Source: Actinoplanes sp. NBRC 103695
GTDB lineage: Bacteria > Actinomycetota > Actinomycetes > Mycobacteriales > Micromonosporaceae
Length of the DNA stretch: 64,000 nucleotides
Assembly: GCF_030269485.1 (NCBI RefSeq)
Contig: NZ_BSTL01000019.1
Coordinates: forward strand, 1 to 64,000
Direction: 5' to 3'
Position numbers and translations under genes: made by a program. The stretch's first letter is position 1. The number at the start of each line of letters is the position of its first letter. The notes beneath the pieces are model-generated. The model was given only the letters and a program-made list of their open reading frames with translations. It made no database searches and was not told the DNA's origin. Below are positions 49,821 to 59,419 of the stretch, piece by piece.

Positions 49821-51878
49821 TTACAGCAGCACGGTGAGCGTCACGCTGTTGTTGCGGTAGGACGCTCGGAACACCTGGCCGCTCTCGAGCAGCAGGCCAC
49901 CCTCCGGCAGGCCCCGGAAGGTGCCGTGGACTGACGCGCCGCTCAGGATCGTCAGCTTGGTGCCCCGCGAGAGCTTGCCGTGCACCTTCAGGTCGAGCTT
50001 CCCGCCGAGCTTCAGGTCGCCGTCGGCCTTGATGCTGGTGTGGTCGGTGGCGCCGCGGACGGAGACCTTGACGGTGCCGGCCCGGGCGATGTGGACGTCG
50101 CCGCCCACCGTGAGGGTGTTGCCTGCGAAGCGGGCGGTCAGGCCGGGCTCGAGGGAACCACCCGCCACGTCGATGTCGCCGGCCACGGTGCCGGTGCCGG
50201 CGAGGACTCCGCCGCGTACCCGGATCGGGCTTGTCTGGGAACCGACCACCGCGAGTCTGCCGCCCAGGACCGTGGTGTCGCCCTGCCAGGTGTTGGCGCC
50301 GGTCAGGAACAGGGTGCCGCCGCCTCGCTTGATGAGGCTGCCGACGTGGTCGCGGTGGCGGCGGGCCCGCTCGCGGCTGGTGCCGATCGCGTACTCCGAC
50401 CGGTCGGCCTGCGACGCGCCCGGCGGCAGGCCCCGCGTCCAGCCCTTCGCGACCTTGGTCGCCTCCCAGGCGGCCGCCTCGGTGGTGTCCTCCTGCCGGC
50501 GGGCGCGGATGGCGACGTCGGAGATGTCGTTGGACCACACGTCCGTGGTGCCGCGTGTGTCGACGTCGAACGAGCCCAGCAGCTGGCCGGGGCCGTTGAA
50601 GGCCTCCCGCAGCGACGGGGTGTGCCAGCCGTTGCGCGAGTCGGGCACCTGGACGATCCGGCCGGCCGACGGGTTGGGGGTGTGGGCGCCGGCCGCGTCG
50701 CTGATCGTGCTGTTCTGCCGGCCGGTCGTGTACATGGTGTAGAGCGCCTGCTCGTTGGTCAGGTACGGGAAGCGCTGCATGATCAGGGTGAGGGTGGCCG
50801 CCGAGTGCGGTGCGGACATCGACGTCCCGGAGTACTGGCTGTAGCGGGGCGTGGGTACGCCGTCGACCAGCTGCACGATCGTGCTGTTGATCAGCGTGCC
50901 GGGGGCGGTCACGCAGGACCACTTGGCGACGCCGCACTGGTTGTACCGCTGCTGGCCGGGGACCAGCACCGACCCGTCGGGGTGATAGCTGCCGCCGATC
51001 GTGGTGTTGAGTCCGGACGTGGTGAACCAGCGGCCCTCGAGCGACGGCACGAAGTACGGCGCGGCGCCCCGGGGCGTGGGGTTGGCGACGCCGCCGTTCC
51101 CGGCGCTGAAGCCGATGATCTTGCCGGTGCGGGCGACGTCGAGGGCGCCGTTGAGCCAGTGCTCGGTGGTGCCGTTCGAGTCGGGGACGCCGTCCCTCAG
51201 GTAGAGGTTGCGCCAGGCCGAGACCAGTCCGTCGTACGTGTTGTAGTTCTCCGTCGACGGCGCGCTGCCCCAGCTGCTGCTGACGATGCGGACCGGTTTG
51301 CGGCCGACCGCCCGGTACACGTTGGCGAGGTAGGCGTTGTCGGGCTTCTGCGCCTCGGTGGCGTTCGGCGGGAGCTGGCCGTAGTAGACCCCGTCGGTCT
51401 TGTGGGTGTTGCCCAGGTAGACCTTGGCGTTGAACGCGACGCCGTGCATCTCGGTGACGCCGTCCCGGCTCGCGGCGACCGTGCCGCTGACGTGCGTGCC
51501 GTGGCTGTCGTTGAACGCCGGGTCGTACAGGCCGGACGTCGGGCCGGTCCCGCCGCCGCGCGCCACCACCGGGAAGTACCGGTCGCCGTGCTCCAGTTCG
51601 TGGCCCTCGAAGTACCCGGAGTCGACGAGGCCGATGTTCATCCCGCCACCGGCGTACCCGGCCGCGTACGCGAACTCGGCCCCGATCGCCACCAGGCCCG
51701 CGTCCGACCGGAACTCCGGCGTCCGCCAGCTGGCCGGGTCGCCGAGCCGGCCCGGATCGCCGTCGTAGGTCCTGATCGGCGGCGGACCGGACGACGGCCG
51801 CGCCTGAACCGGTTGGGCCGCCACGCCGACGACCGCCACGGACATGAGTGCTGCGATGAACGCCCCCGCACGAGTCAT
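49821..51878 (-). CDS. Secreted S8 serine protease with autotransporter-type repeats
   Basis: A 685-residue exported subtilase. Signal peptide residues 1-27; catalytic Asp in 'NIGLVDSGYFEGHE' (D86), His in 'NDSHGTHVSGT' (H126), Asn region 'GFSAGNGG', and Ser in 'YSGTSMSAPHSAA'. The catalytic domain resembles the S8 autotransporter subfamily. The C-terminal ~150 residues are beta-helix repeats of the passenger-associated type ('LFLTGANTWQGDTTVLGGRL', 'GGVLAGTGTVAGDIDVAGGS'), but no 12-strand outer-membrane barrel follows, as expected in a Gram-positive cell. ATG 51878 is chosen at the signal peptide. Confidence 0.82.
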   Translation of the reverse strand: MTRAGAFIAALMSVAVVGVAAQPVQARPSSGPPPIRTYDGDPGRLGDPASWRTPEFRSDAGLVAIGAEFAYAAGYAGGGMNIGLVDSGYFEGHELEHGDRYFPVVARGGGTGPTSGLYDPAFNDSHGTHVSGTVAASRDGVTEMHGVAFNAKVYLGNTHKTDGVYYGQLPPNATEAQKPDNAYLANVYRAVGRKPVRIVSSSWGSAPSTENYNTYDGLVSAWRNLYLRDGVPDSNGTTEHWLNGALDVARTGKIIGFSAGNGGVANPTPRGAAPYFVPSLEGRWFTTSGLNTTIGGSYHPDGSVLVPGQQRYNQCGVAKWSCVTAPGTLINSTIVQLVDGVPTPRYSQYSGTSMSAPHSAATLTLIMQRFPYLTNEQALYTMYTTGRQNSTISDAAGAHTPNPSAGRIVQVPDSRNGWHTPSLREAFNGPGQLLGSFDVDTRGTTDVWSNDISDVAIRARRQEDTTEAAAWEATKVAKGWTRGLPPGASQADRSEYAIGTSRERARRHRDHVGSLIKRGGGTLFLTGANTWQGDTTVLGGRLAVVGSQTSPIRVRGGVLAGTGTVAGDIDVAGGSLEPGLTARFAGNTLTVGGDVHIARAGTVKVSVRGATDHTSIKADGDLKLGGKLDLKVHGKLSRGTKLTILSGASVHGTFRGLPEGGLLLESGQVFRASYRNNSVTLTVLL

Positions 51879-51993
51879 ACACAGAACATAGACAGCTTTC
51901 GTTACATCGTCGATCACGCTCGTAAATCAGAGGCGCTCCGGACAACGACGGGCTAGCGTGCGGGGTCAGGTCTGTCGTCGAAGGAGGCGTGCG

Positions 51994-52098
51994 ATGCGCG
52001 GTGGTTCCCCGGCCCTGGAAACCATCCTCGTCTCGAAGGACCTGACCTTTGGCAAGCTTTCTGAACCTCGGCATCGTCGCGCACGTCGACGCCGGTAA
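51994..52098 (+). CDS. Possible leader peptide overlapping the OtrA-like gene
   Basis: A 34-codon frame with a strong AAGGAGG six bases before its ATG. It overlaps the start of the main gene in another frame and ends after it. The main gene starts with TTG and a weak AAGGA. A well-translated upstream ORF over a weak start suggests ribosome-dependent control, as is described for tet(M)-type genes; the peptide itself ends in a run of arginines, which could slow ribosomes. Could also be chance. Confidence 0.35.
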   Translation: MRGGSPALETILVSKDLTFGKLSEPRHRRARRRR

Positions 52099-53854
52099 GA
52101 CCAGCCTGACCGAGCGCCTCCTGCTCGCCGGAGGGGTGATCGACGCCCTCGGCAGCGTGGACGCCGGCAGCACGCAGACCGACTCGCTCGAGCTGGAGCG
52201 GCGGCGCGGGATCACCATCAAGACCGCGGTCGCCACGTTCCCGATCGGCGACGTCACGGTCAACCTCATCGACACTCCTGGACACCCCGACTTCATCGCC
52301 GAGGTGGAGCGGGCGTTGCGGGTGCTCGACGGCGCGGTGCTGGTGGTCTCCGCGGTCGAGGGCGTTCAGGCCCAGACCCGAGTTCTGATGCGTACGCTGC
52401 GCCGGCTGCACGTGCCCACCGTGCTGTTCGTCAACAAGATCGACCGCGCCGGCGCCCGTGAGGACGGGCTGCTGCGGGAGCTCGCCGCCAAGCTCGGCCC
52501 CTGGTTCGTGCCGGTCAGCACCACCCGCGACCTGGGCACCCCGGACGCACGGGCCGAGCCGGTCACGGACCCCGCCCGGGTGCTCGACCACTGCGACGAC
52601 GACGAGCTGCTGGCCGCTTTCGTGGACGGCCTGCCGTACGCGAAGATCCTCGCCGAGCGCACCCGGACGACGGACCTGCACCCGGTGTTCTTCGGCTCCG
52701 CCGTCACGGGCGCGGGCGTGGACGCGCTGATGGCGGGCCTGGTGGAGCTGCTACCGGTGGCCGCGGGTGACCCGGACGGGCCGGTCAGCGGGACCGTGTT
52801 CAAGGTCGAGCGGGACCGGACCGGCGCCCGGATCGCGTACGTCCGCATGGTCGACGGCACGCTGCGGGCCCGCGACCGCCTGCCGGCCGGCGTGGTCACC
52901 CGGATCGACGGCCCGGCGGTGACCGCGGGAGCGATCGGCAAGGTGTACGGGCTGCGCGAGGTGCGCATCGGCGACCCGATCGGAATCCCGCCGGCCGGCG
53001 CCGGCAGCCGGCTCTTCCCGCCGCCCACCCTGCAGACGGTCGTGGTGCCGCGGGACGACCGTGACCGGCCGGCGATGCACGCCGCGCTCGCCGAGCTGGC
53101 CGACCAGGACCCGCTGATCGGTCTGCGCGCCGACGACACCATCTCGCTCTACGGCGAGGTGCAGAAGGAGGTCGTCGAGGCGACGCTGGCCGAGCAGTAC
53201 GGCATCGCGGTGACCTTCCGGGAGACCAGCACCATCCACGTCGAACGCCCGGCCGGCGCCGGCCGGGCGGGGATGACGCTGGGTCAGGACGGCAACCCGT
53301 ACATCGCCACGCTCGACCTGAGCGTGGCGCCCGGTGACGGCGTCACGTTCGCGTTGTCGGTGCCGGTCGAGCAGGTGCCGATCCACGTCTACAAGACGGT
53401 CGAGTTCTTCCGCGAGGCGCTCGAGGCGGCGGTCCGCGACACGCTCACCCGCGGCCCGCACGGCCGGCAGGTCACCGACATCCGGGTGGTCGCGACCCGC
53501 ACCGGTTTCGTCTCGCCGACCACGACCGCGGCCGAGTTCCGCAAGCTGGTGCCACTCGTGCTGAACGCGGCGCTGCGGGATGCGGGCACGGTGGTGTGCG
53601 AGCCGGTCCACCGGTTCCGGCTGGACGGTCCGGCGCCGGCTCTGGGCGCGATGCTGGGCGCGCTCGGCCGCTTCGGCGCGGCCCCCGACTCGACCGAGGC
53701 CCACGGCGACGAGTACGCCGTCGGCGGGCTGATCCCGGCGGCCCGGCTCCGTGAGCTCGAGCAGGCGATCCCCGGACTGACCCACGGCGAGGGCGTGCTC
53801 GAGAGCGAGTTCCACGGTTACCGTCCCGCCCCAGGGGTAACGTCCGCGGGATGA
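52049..53854 (+). CDS. OtrA/TetM-like ribosomal protection GTPase
   Basis: A 601-residue translational GTPase. G1 'LGIVAHVDAGKTSLTERL', G2 'RGITIKTAVATF', G3 'NLIDTPGHPDFI' and G4 'VLFVNKIDRAGARED' are intact. EF-G-like domains III-V follow ('SLYGEVQKEVVEATL', 'TRTGFVSPTTTAAEF', 'LTHGEGVLESEFHGY'). The sequence is closest in order to actinomycete OtrA, which removes tetracycline from ribosomes; members without proven resistance activity are common. TTG 52049 has AAGGA eight bases upstream. Its stop overlaps the PPK2 start by 4 bp. Confidence 0.83.
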   Translation: MASFLNLGIVAHVDAGKTSLTERLLLAGGVIDALGSVDAGSTQTDSLELERRRGITIKTAVATFPIGDVTVNLIDTPGHPDFIAEVERALRVLDGAVLVVSAVEGVQAQTRVLMRTLRRLHVPTVLFVNKIDRAGAREDGLLRELAAKLGPWFVPVSTTRDLGTPDARAEPVTDPARVLDHCDDDELLAAFVDGLPYAKILAERTRTTDLHPVFFGSAVTGAGVDALMAGLVELLPVAAGDPDGPVSGTVFKVERDRTGARIAYVRMVDGTLRARDRLPAGVVTRIDGPAVTAGAIGKVYGLREVRIGDPIGIPPAGAGSRLFPPPTLQTVVVPRDDRDRPAMHAALAELADQDPLIGLRADDTISLYGEVQKEVVEATLAEQYGIAVTFRETSTIHVERPAGAGRAGMTLGQDGNPYIATLDLSVAPGDGVTFALSVPVEQVPIHVYKTVEFFREALEAAVRDTLTRGPHGRQVTDIRVVATRTGFVSPTTTAAEFRKLVPLVLNAALRDAGTVVCEPVHRFRLDGPAPALGAMLGALGRFGAAPDSTEAHGDEYAVGGLIPAARLRELEQAIPGLTHGEGVLESEFHGYRPAPGVTSAG

Positions 53855-54738
53855 CACGCCTTCGTGAGCTGCTCGCCGTGGACCCCGGGTCGTTCCGGCT
53901 CGACAAGACCGATCCGCGGGGTACGCCCGGACTGCCCGACACCAAGGCGGTGCGGAAGGACCCCAAGGCGTGGGCCCGTGCCGAGGTCACGACGATCGGG
54001 ACCGAGCTGGCGGCGTACCAGGAGAAGCTCTTCGCCGCCGCCAAGCGTGGGCGGACCGCCGAGCGGGTGTTGCTGCTGCTGCAGGCCATGGACTGCGGTG
54101 GCAAGGACGGCACGGTGCGCGGCGTGTTCGCCGGGATGAACCCGACCGGCATCAAGGCGGTCAGCTTCGGGCCGCCCACCGACGAGGAGAAGCAGCACGA
54201 CTTCCTCTGGCGCATCGACCGGGCGCTGCCGCCGGCCGGCCACGTGGGCGTGTTCAACCGGTCCCACTACGAGGACGTGCTGGTCGTGCGGGTGCACAAC
54301 CTGGTCCCCGAGGACATCTGGTCGCAACGCTACGACCAGATCAACCAGTTCGAGGCGGTGCAGGCCGAGGCCGGGCTGACGCTGGTCAAGGTGATGCTGC
54401 ACATCTCGCCGGACGAGCAGCGGCAACGGCTGCTCGACCGGCTCGACGACCCTGCCAAGCACTGGAAGTACAACCCGGGCGACGTCGACGAACGCGCGAA
54501 GTGGGCGGACTACCAGGAGGCGTACCAGGCGGCGCTGACCCGGTGCAGCACGCCGGAGAACCCCTGGTTCGTGGTGCCGGCCGACCGCAAGTGGTACCGC
54601 AACTGGGCCGTCGCGACGCTGCTGCGCGACGCGATGGCCTCGATCGACCCCGGCTATCCGCCCGCCGAGTTCGACGTCGAGGCCGAACGTCAGCGCCTTC
54701 TTCCGGCGGCGAGCACCTCGGACAGCCACGGAAGCTGA
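53851..54738 (+). CDS. Polyphosphate kinase 2 family protein
   Basis: A 295-residue PPK2-type nucleotide:polyphosphate phosphotransferase. Walker A-like 'LLQAMDCGGKDGTVRGVF', lid-region 'FNRSHYEDVLVVRVHNLVPE', 'KVMLHISPDEQRQRLLDRL' and C-terminal 'PWFVVPADRKWYRNWAVA' match one-domain PPK2 (class III-like) enzymes using polyphosphate to phosphorylate AMP/ADP. ATG 53851 is coupled to the preceding GTPase gene by an ATGA overlap. It could replenish nucleotides for the neighbouring GTPase, but that is speculation. Confidence 0.9.
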   Translation: MTRLRELLAVDPGSFRLDKTDPRGTPGLPDTKAVRKDPKAWARAEVTTIGTELAAYQEKLFAAAKRGRTAERVLLLLQAMDCGGKDGTVRGVFAGMNPTGIKAVSFGPPTDEEKQHDFLWRIDRALPPAGHVGVFNRSHYEDVLVVRVHNLVPEDIWSQRYDQINQFEAVQAEAGLTLVKVMLHISPDEQRQRLLDRLDDPAKHWKYNPGDVDERAKWADYQEAYQAALTRCSTPENPWFVVPADRKWYRNWAVATLLRDAMASIDPGYPPAEFDVEAERQRLLPAASTSDSHGS

Positions 54739-55676
54739 CGCGACCACTGGTGCCCGCCGCCGCCCTCGTGGTCGTTGAACGGCCAGACGTCGATCTCCTT
54801 CTCGGCGCCGCCGTAGGCGTTGAACGCGGCGTACACCGTCGACGGCGGGCAGGTCTGGTCCATCAGCGCGACCGAGAACCGGGCCGGCGCGACCGCACGC
54901 TTGGCGTGATTCGCCGCGTCGATGTACGACAGGGTGCGGAACGCCTGCTCGGTGTGCCCGCGGTTGACGGCCAGATAGTTCGACACCTCGGCGTACGGAT
55001 CACGCGCCGTGATCTCCACGCCCCGCCGGATGTGACACAGGAACGGCACATCAGGCAGCACCGCGGCGACGTCCGGCACCAGCCCGCCGACCGCGAGCGC
55101 CATCGCGCCGCCCTGGCTGCCGCCGGCCACCGCGGTTCTGGCCGGATCCACCCCCGGGACCGCCCGCAGCGCCTCCACACCCCGCGCCGCGTCGGTGAAC
55201 AACCGCCGGTAGTAGTGCTCGCGCGGGTCGGTGATGCCCCGCGTCATGAACCCCGGCACCGCCGGCCCCGACCCGACCGGATCCGGCGTGTCCCCGCCGT
55301 CACCCCACCGGCTCCCCTGACCGCGGGTGTCCAGGAAGAGCTCGGCGTAGCCCGCGTTCGCCCAGCCCAGATGCCCGGTCGCCAGGCCGCGCCCGCCGCC
55401 GTAGCCGTTACAGCTGAGCACGGCCGGCAGCGGCCCGTCCACGCCCCGCGGCCGGGTCAGCCACCCCTTGACCGGATGCCCGCCGAACCCGCTGAACGTC
55501 ACGTCGAAGACGTCCACCAGCACCAGCCCCGTGTCGACCGGCTCCAGCCGCAGCCCCAGGTCGTGCTCACGCGCCTCGCTCAGCGTCCCCGCCCAGAACT
55601 CGTCGAAGTCGTCCGGCTCGGCGATCTCCGGCGCATACCCGGCAAGCTCGTCGCGGCTGAGATCCCACAGCGGCAT
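54690..55676 (-). CDS. Acetyl xylan esterase/cephalosporin deacetylase family (CE7)
   Basis: A 328-residue CE7 esterase. The N-terminal 'EPDDFDEFWAGTLSEA' is the CE7 opening; 'RGQGSRWGDGGDTPDP' is the characteristic RGQ motif; the nucleophile elbow is 'VAGGSQGGAMAL' (GxSxGG); catalytic Asp/His follow in 'MDQTCPPSTVYAAF' and 'FNDHEGGGGHQW'. Deacetylates acetylated oligosaccharides and cephalosporins inside the cell. It overlaps the convergent PPK2 gene by 49 bp at the 3' ends. Works logically with the window's GH10 xylanase. Confidence 0.9.
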   Translation of the reverse strand: MPLWDLSRDELAGYAPEIAEPDDFDEFWAGTLSEAREHDLGLRLEPVDTGLVLVDVFDVTFSGFGGHPVKGWLTRPRGVDGPLPAVLSCNGYGGGRGLATGHLGWANAGYAELFLDTRGQGSRWGDGGDTPDPVGSGPAVPGFMTRGITDPREHYYRRLFTDAARGVEALRAVPGVDPARTAVAGGSQGGAMALAVGGLVPDVAAVLPDVPFLCHIRRGVEITARDPYAEVSNYLAVNRGHTEQAFRTLSYIDAANHAKRAVAPARFSVALMDQTCPPSTVYAAFNAYGGAEKEIDVWPFNDHEGGGGHQWSRQLPWLSEVLAAGRRR

Positions 55677-55856
55677 GGTCGCTCCCTCCAGTGATCAACA
55701 CCCGCCATCCTGCCCGCCGGGACCCGCCGCGGCGAGAGCTGTCCACGACACCTGGAAATCATTTGCCTTGGTAGGCCGGTATCGCGAGACTGCGTCGCAG
55801 TGCTTTGACCGGCACGTCGACGTGGTTGGCGCTGACCTCGTAAGGAGACTTCGCGG

Positions 55857-56633
55857 GTGGAAGACAGCTCCGTAGTGCGGCATTTCGACGGCGTCGCTGA
55901 GGTCTACGACCAGGTTCTACCGTTCTTCGGCGCTTTCGCCGAGGCGGCGATGCCCTTCGTCGTTCATGCCCCGGGTGCCAAGGCACTGGATCTGGCCGCC
56001 GGTCGTGGCGCCTTTACCGAGAGGCTCCTCGCGCGTGGATGCGAGGTCACCGCGGTCGACGGCGCACCCCGCATGATCGAATTCCTCAGAAAAGATCAAT
56101 CTCGCGCGGATTCCTATGTAATGGATGCGACGCGCCTCGACTTTGCGGCGGACACGTTCGATCTGGTCGTCTGCGGGTTTGCTATCCACATTATCCCGGA
56201 TCCCTGTTCCGCCCTCGCCGAGGCTGTCCGCGTGGTGAAGCCGGGCGGGCTCCTGGCCCTCACAGTGCCGGGACGCGCCGACGGAACGCCTGACCCCTGG
56301 CACGATCCGCTCGTCGAGCTATACGCGGAGTACCGCCGGTTCCACCCCGACGGCCATGGGCGGCATGGCAATGACGTCGAAGAAAGCGCGCTCTTCGCGC
56401 AGTCGGAAGTCATCGATGTGTCCGCGACGACCCTCGAGGTAGCGCTTCCCGTTCCGGACGGCGAGACCTACTGGCGCTGGAGCCGATCGCACGGATCCGG
56501 CCGATTCATCGACGGGCTTCCTGATGACAAGCGGGACGAGATGCACGCCCGTCTACTGGATCGCGTCAACGAGATCCCACATTTCACCCTTCGCCGTTCT
56601 GCCACATTATGGACGGGCCGCAAACCTGAATGA
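55857..56633 (+). CDS. SAM-dependent methyltransferase
   Basis: A 258-residue class I methyltransferase. SAM motif I 'KALDLAAGRGAFTERLLARG' (about residues 43-62), acidic 'VTAVDGAPRM', motif IV 'DTFDLVVCGFAIHIIPD' and 'RVVKPGGLLALTVPG'. GTG 55857 start. Less biased base use (many A/T third positions) than its neighbours hints at recent acquisition. Substrate unknown. Confidence 0.85.
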   Translation: MEDSSVVRHFDGVAEVYDQVLPFFGAFAEAAMPFVVHAPGAKALDLAAGRGAFTERLLARGCEVTAVDGAPRMIEFLRKDQSRADSYVMDATRLDFAADTFDLVVCGFAIHIIPDPCSALAEAVRVVKPGGLLALTVPGRADGTPDPWHDPLVELYAEYRRFHPDGHGRHGNDVEESALFAQSEVIDVSATTLEVALPVPDGETYWRWSRSHGSGRFIDGLPDDKRDEMHARLLDRVNEIPHFTLRRSATLWTGRKPE

Positions 56634-56664
56634 TCCCGCCGGGAAATGGGAACGGACACCTGCC

Positions 56665-57132
56665 CTACGGGCCGGCGTCCCTGGCGACCAAAACGGACGG
56701 GTGTCGCTGGAAGATGTCGCCGTGCACGATGAACCGGTCCGCCAATGGCAGGCCCGCATCACCCCCCAGCGGCGCGGGCAATACCCCGAAGCGCTGTTGC
56801 GGCATTCTGCCGGCAGTCACCGGTCGGGATCGCGACCCTCGGACTTGAACCTCCACCGCTGCGACCAGACCGCGGCCAGCAGGCACACCCCGCAGGCCCG
56901 GCCCGATCAACGCGAAGGCGCAGGCGGCTCGCGCGCCGACGGTCAAGGATGTGCGGCGCTGCCAGGCCGCGGCCAGCCCGGCGAGCAACGACAGCACGAT
57001 GGTGAGCAGGCCCGGAGCGACCGGAGCCTGCTTGTTGCCGGCCCACTCCGGAATCTGGTCACCGAACGTCACCTGGATCAGTCCGGCGGCTACGCCGAGC
57101 AGACTCCCGGCGAGGCCGAGCGCGCGGCTCAT
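56665..57132 (-). CDS. Hypothetical membrane protein, possibly 3'-altered
   Basis: A 155-residue frame. Residues 1-90 look real: three hydrophobic segments ('LGLAGSLLGVAAGLIQVTFG', 'APGLLTIVLSLLAGLAAAWQ', 'ARAACAFALIGPGL'). The last third is Arg/Gly-rich without hydrophobic pattern, suggesting a frameshift near 56870. Coupled (ATGA, 57129-57132) to the nitroreductase-like gene upstream, itself truncated. Confidence 0.45.
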   Translation of the reverse strand: MSRALGLAGSLLGVAAGLIQVTFGDQIPEWAGNKQAPVAPGLLTIVLSLLAGLAAAWQRRTSLTVGARAACAFALIGPGLRGVPAGRGLVAAVEVQVRGSRSRPVTAGRMPQQRFGVLPAPLGGDAGLPLADRFIVHGDIFQRHPSVLVARDAGP

Positions 57133-57962
57133 CGGACAACCTGCGCAACATCTCGGCGAGGGCTGGGAGCCCCGTCCCGTACGGGATAACCGACTCGGAA
57201 AGTCAGCAACGGCTGCTCACCGGGAGGCAGCAGCGAAGCGAACCGTGGCCCGAACGTGGCCACCGCACCCGTGCTGCGCTCCCGGTCGATCCGCTCGGTG
57301 ACCTGGTTCATATGGTGCAGAGCGATGCCCTGCGAGGCCGCGGTGAGGTGGATGCGTTCGAGCAGGCGACCGGCCGTGAGCTGAGTAGCCCGGTCGTCCG
57401 GCGTATTGGTGGTGATCACCCCGTACGCCGCTGCGGTTGCCGTGTGCACTGTGATGGTCTGCTTCAACCAGAACTGATCACCCGCCTCCCGCGACGACGC
57501 CGGCAGCAGCTTGGCGACTGCGAGCATCAGCGGGCCGAACCCCTGACCGCCCAGGCTCAGCCCGTCCCGGTGCCGCTGCACGTCGTCGTTCCCGCCGCGA
57601 AACCAAGCGAAGTTGTCCCGCGACTGCTGCTCGTCGGCGCACAGCGCCGCCGCGGCATCGATCAGGAGCCGGCTCATGGCGGCGCGAGGCTCCGGATCAA
57701 GAATCCAGCGCACCTGGACGCCGGACAACCCAGCCAGGTCAACCAGCGTCGACGTCGCCACGGGCTTGTCCTCGAAGGGGCCGCGGTTCGTGTGCCGCTC
57801 ACCGATCGCGTCGTAGAGCGGGCTGCCCACCGGCGGCCCGGTCGTAACGTCGATCCGCGCGCCGTCCGGCAGCAGGGTCACGACGGGCTCCAACCCCCGC
57901 GCCCGGCACGCCAGCACCAGGTTCTCGATCGCGAGCGACGGGCCGATGGCCCAGGCTGCTGA
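57129..57962 (-). pseudogene. 5'-truncated nitroreductase-fold (Acg-like) protein
   Basis: About 262 residues of a flavin-binding nitroreductase-like protein of the mycobacterial Acg type: 'AIGERHTNRGPF', 'WFRGGNDDVQRHRDGLSLGG' and 'HTATAAAYGVITT' are conserved regions. The usual N-terminal 'RAPSPHNTQPW' FMN-binding segment, about 70 residues, is missing. The frame is open upstream into 'GPSLAIENLVLACRARGLEP', then meets LuxR sequence on the other strand at about 57940-57950. Without the N terminus FMN binding is doubtful. An internal GTG at 57917 could still start a shortened product. Confidence 0.65.
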
Positions 57963-59354
57963 AACGGGCCGCCGCGCTGGAGCTGCTCTCCGGCTCGCTC
58001 TGCGACGCCGCGCTCGACGTGCGGGGTTCGGCGGACATCCTGGCCGAGCTCGAACGGGCGGATCTGTTCGTCGTCGCGCTGGACCGGGAGTGGTATCGCT
58101 GCCATCGGTTGCTGCGAGAGGCGCTGGGCTGGTCTTCCTCGGACGCCGGAACCCGGGAGGTTCTGCGCCGGGCAGCGCGATGGTTCCAGGAGCACGGCCG
58201 GATCGACGACGCGGTGCGTCACCTGCTGAGCGCCGGCGACGACGAGGCCGCCGAACAGTTGCTCACTGCTGAACAGCCGTGGTTCATCGAACGGGGCGGG
58301 CTGGGCACGCTGCTGGCACTCGGCGAGCGGCTGCCCTCAGCCGTGGTCCGGCCGCCGCTGGCCTTGTACCTGGCGTATGCCGCCGACAGCAGTGGACACC
58401 GCGATCGGGTTGTCCACTGGCTGGATGTCTTCGTGAAGCAGCGCGACGACAACACCGTGATCCGGCGCTGGCGCAGCGCCCGGGCCGGCGAGCTGGCGCT
58501 GCGCGGAGTGCTGGGTACACCCGAGTCCGAGTCCGCCCGTGCGGTGGCCCTGTGCGAAGAGGCTTTTGAACTCGAGACGGCCGCGGGCAGTGATCGGCAT
58601 CCCGACGCGCTGGCGGCGCTGGGCCGCGCCTACGGGGCTCGACGGCCGGTTTGATGAGGGCGCCCGGATCCTGGCCGACTGCTGGCAGCTGCGGGACCAG
58701 GCTGGGTTCCCGATCGAGCGGGAACTTCAGGTGGCCGGGTTGTTGAGCCTGTTCCTGCTGCCGTTGGAATGCTATGAGGAGCTCGACCACCTGCTTCTCG
58801 AAGCGGGCCGACTCGCCGACACGGCCGAACGCGACTGGGGTCCGCCCGTGGCGTCCCATGTCGTGACTTTGATCCGCCTTGTCGAGGGCCGTCGCAGCTA
58901 CCAACGGGGTGACCTGGTTCAGGCCGGTGCCCAGCTGGCGTACGGCCTGAGTCTCGCCTCCCGCCCTTTACATACGATCACCGGTCCGCTCTTCCTCGCC
59001 GACGTCGAGCTCGGCTCAGGCGACCGTTCTGCTTCCCGGACGGCGCTGGTGCGAGCCCGCGAAGTCGCCGACAACGAGCCGGTCCCGCCGTTCCTGCTCA
59101 CCTGGCTCTCCGAGGCGGAGAACCGGGTAGGGCGAGCCGCAGCCCGCACAGCCGGGCTCTTCGAGGAGCTGACCGACCGCGAGCTGTCGATCCTGCGGAT
59201 GCTGCCCAGCGCGGCGACTCAGCGCGAGATCGGCGCGGCTCTCTTCCTCTCGATCAACACCGTCAAGGCCTACAACAAGAGCCTCTACCGCAAGCTCGGC
59301 GTCGGCGGCCGCCAGGACGCGGTCCGCGCCGCCCGCCGGCTGGGACTCATCTGA
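57950..59354 (+). pseudogene. LuxR-type regulator, 5'-truncated and frameshifted
   Basis: Remnant of a MalT-like LuxR regulator. From about 57956 it reads 'LLKRAAALELLSGSLCDAAL', the winged-helix region after the ATPase domain; the ATPase (about 250 residues) is absent. TPR-like helices run on until an extra G in the GGGG at 58633-58637 (TACGGGGCTC) shifts the frame, giving a stop at 58654; the other frame continues 'LDGRFDEGARILADCWQLRD' to a C-terminal LuxR HTH ('LTDRELSILRMLPSAATQRE', 'SINTVKAYNKSLYRKLG') ending at 59354. The C-terminal part alone could be made from an internal start. Confidence 0.75.
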
Positions 59355-59419
59355 ACTACCCCGGGTAATCCTCGCGGTCGGGTGGTGCGCCGCCCTCTCC
59401 CGGCGGGGACTGTGGTCAC

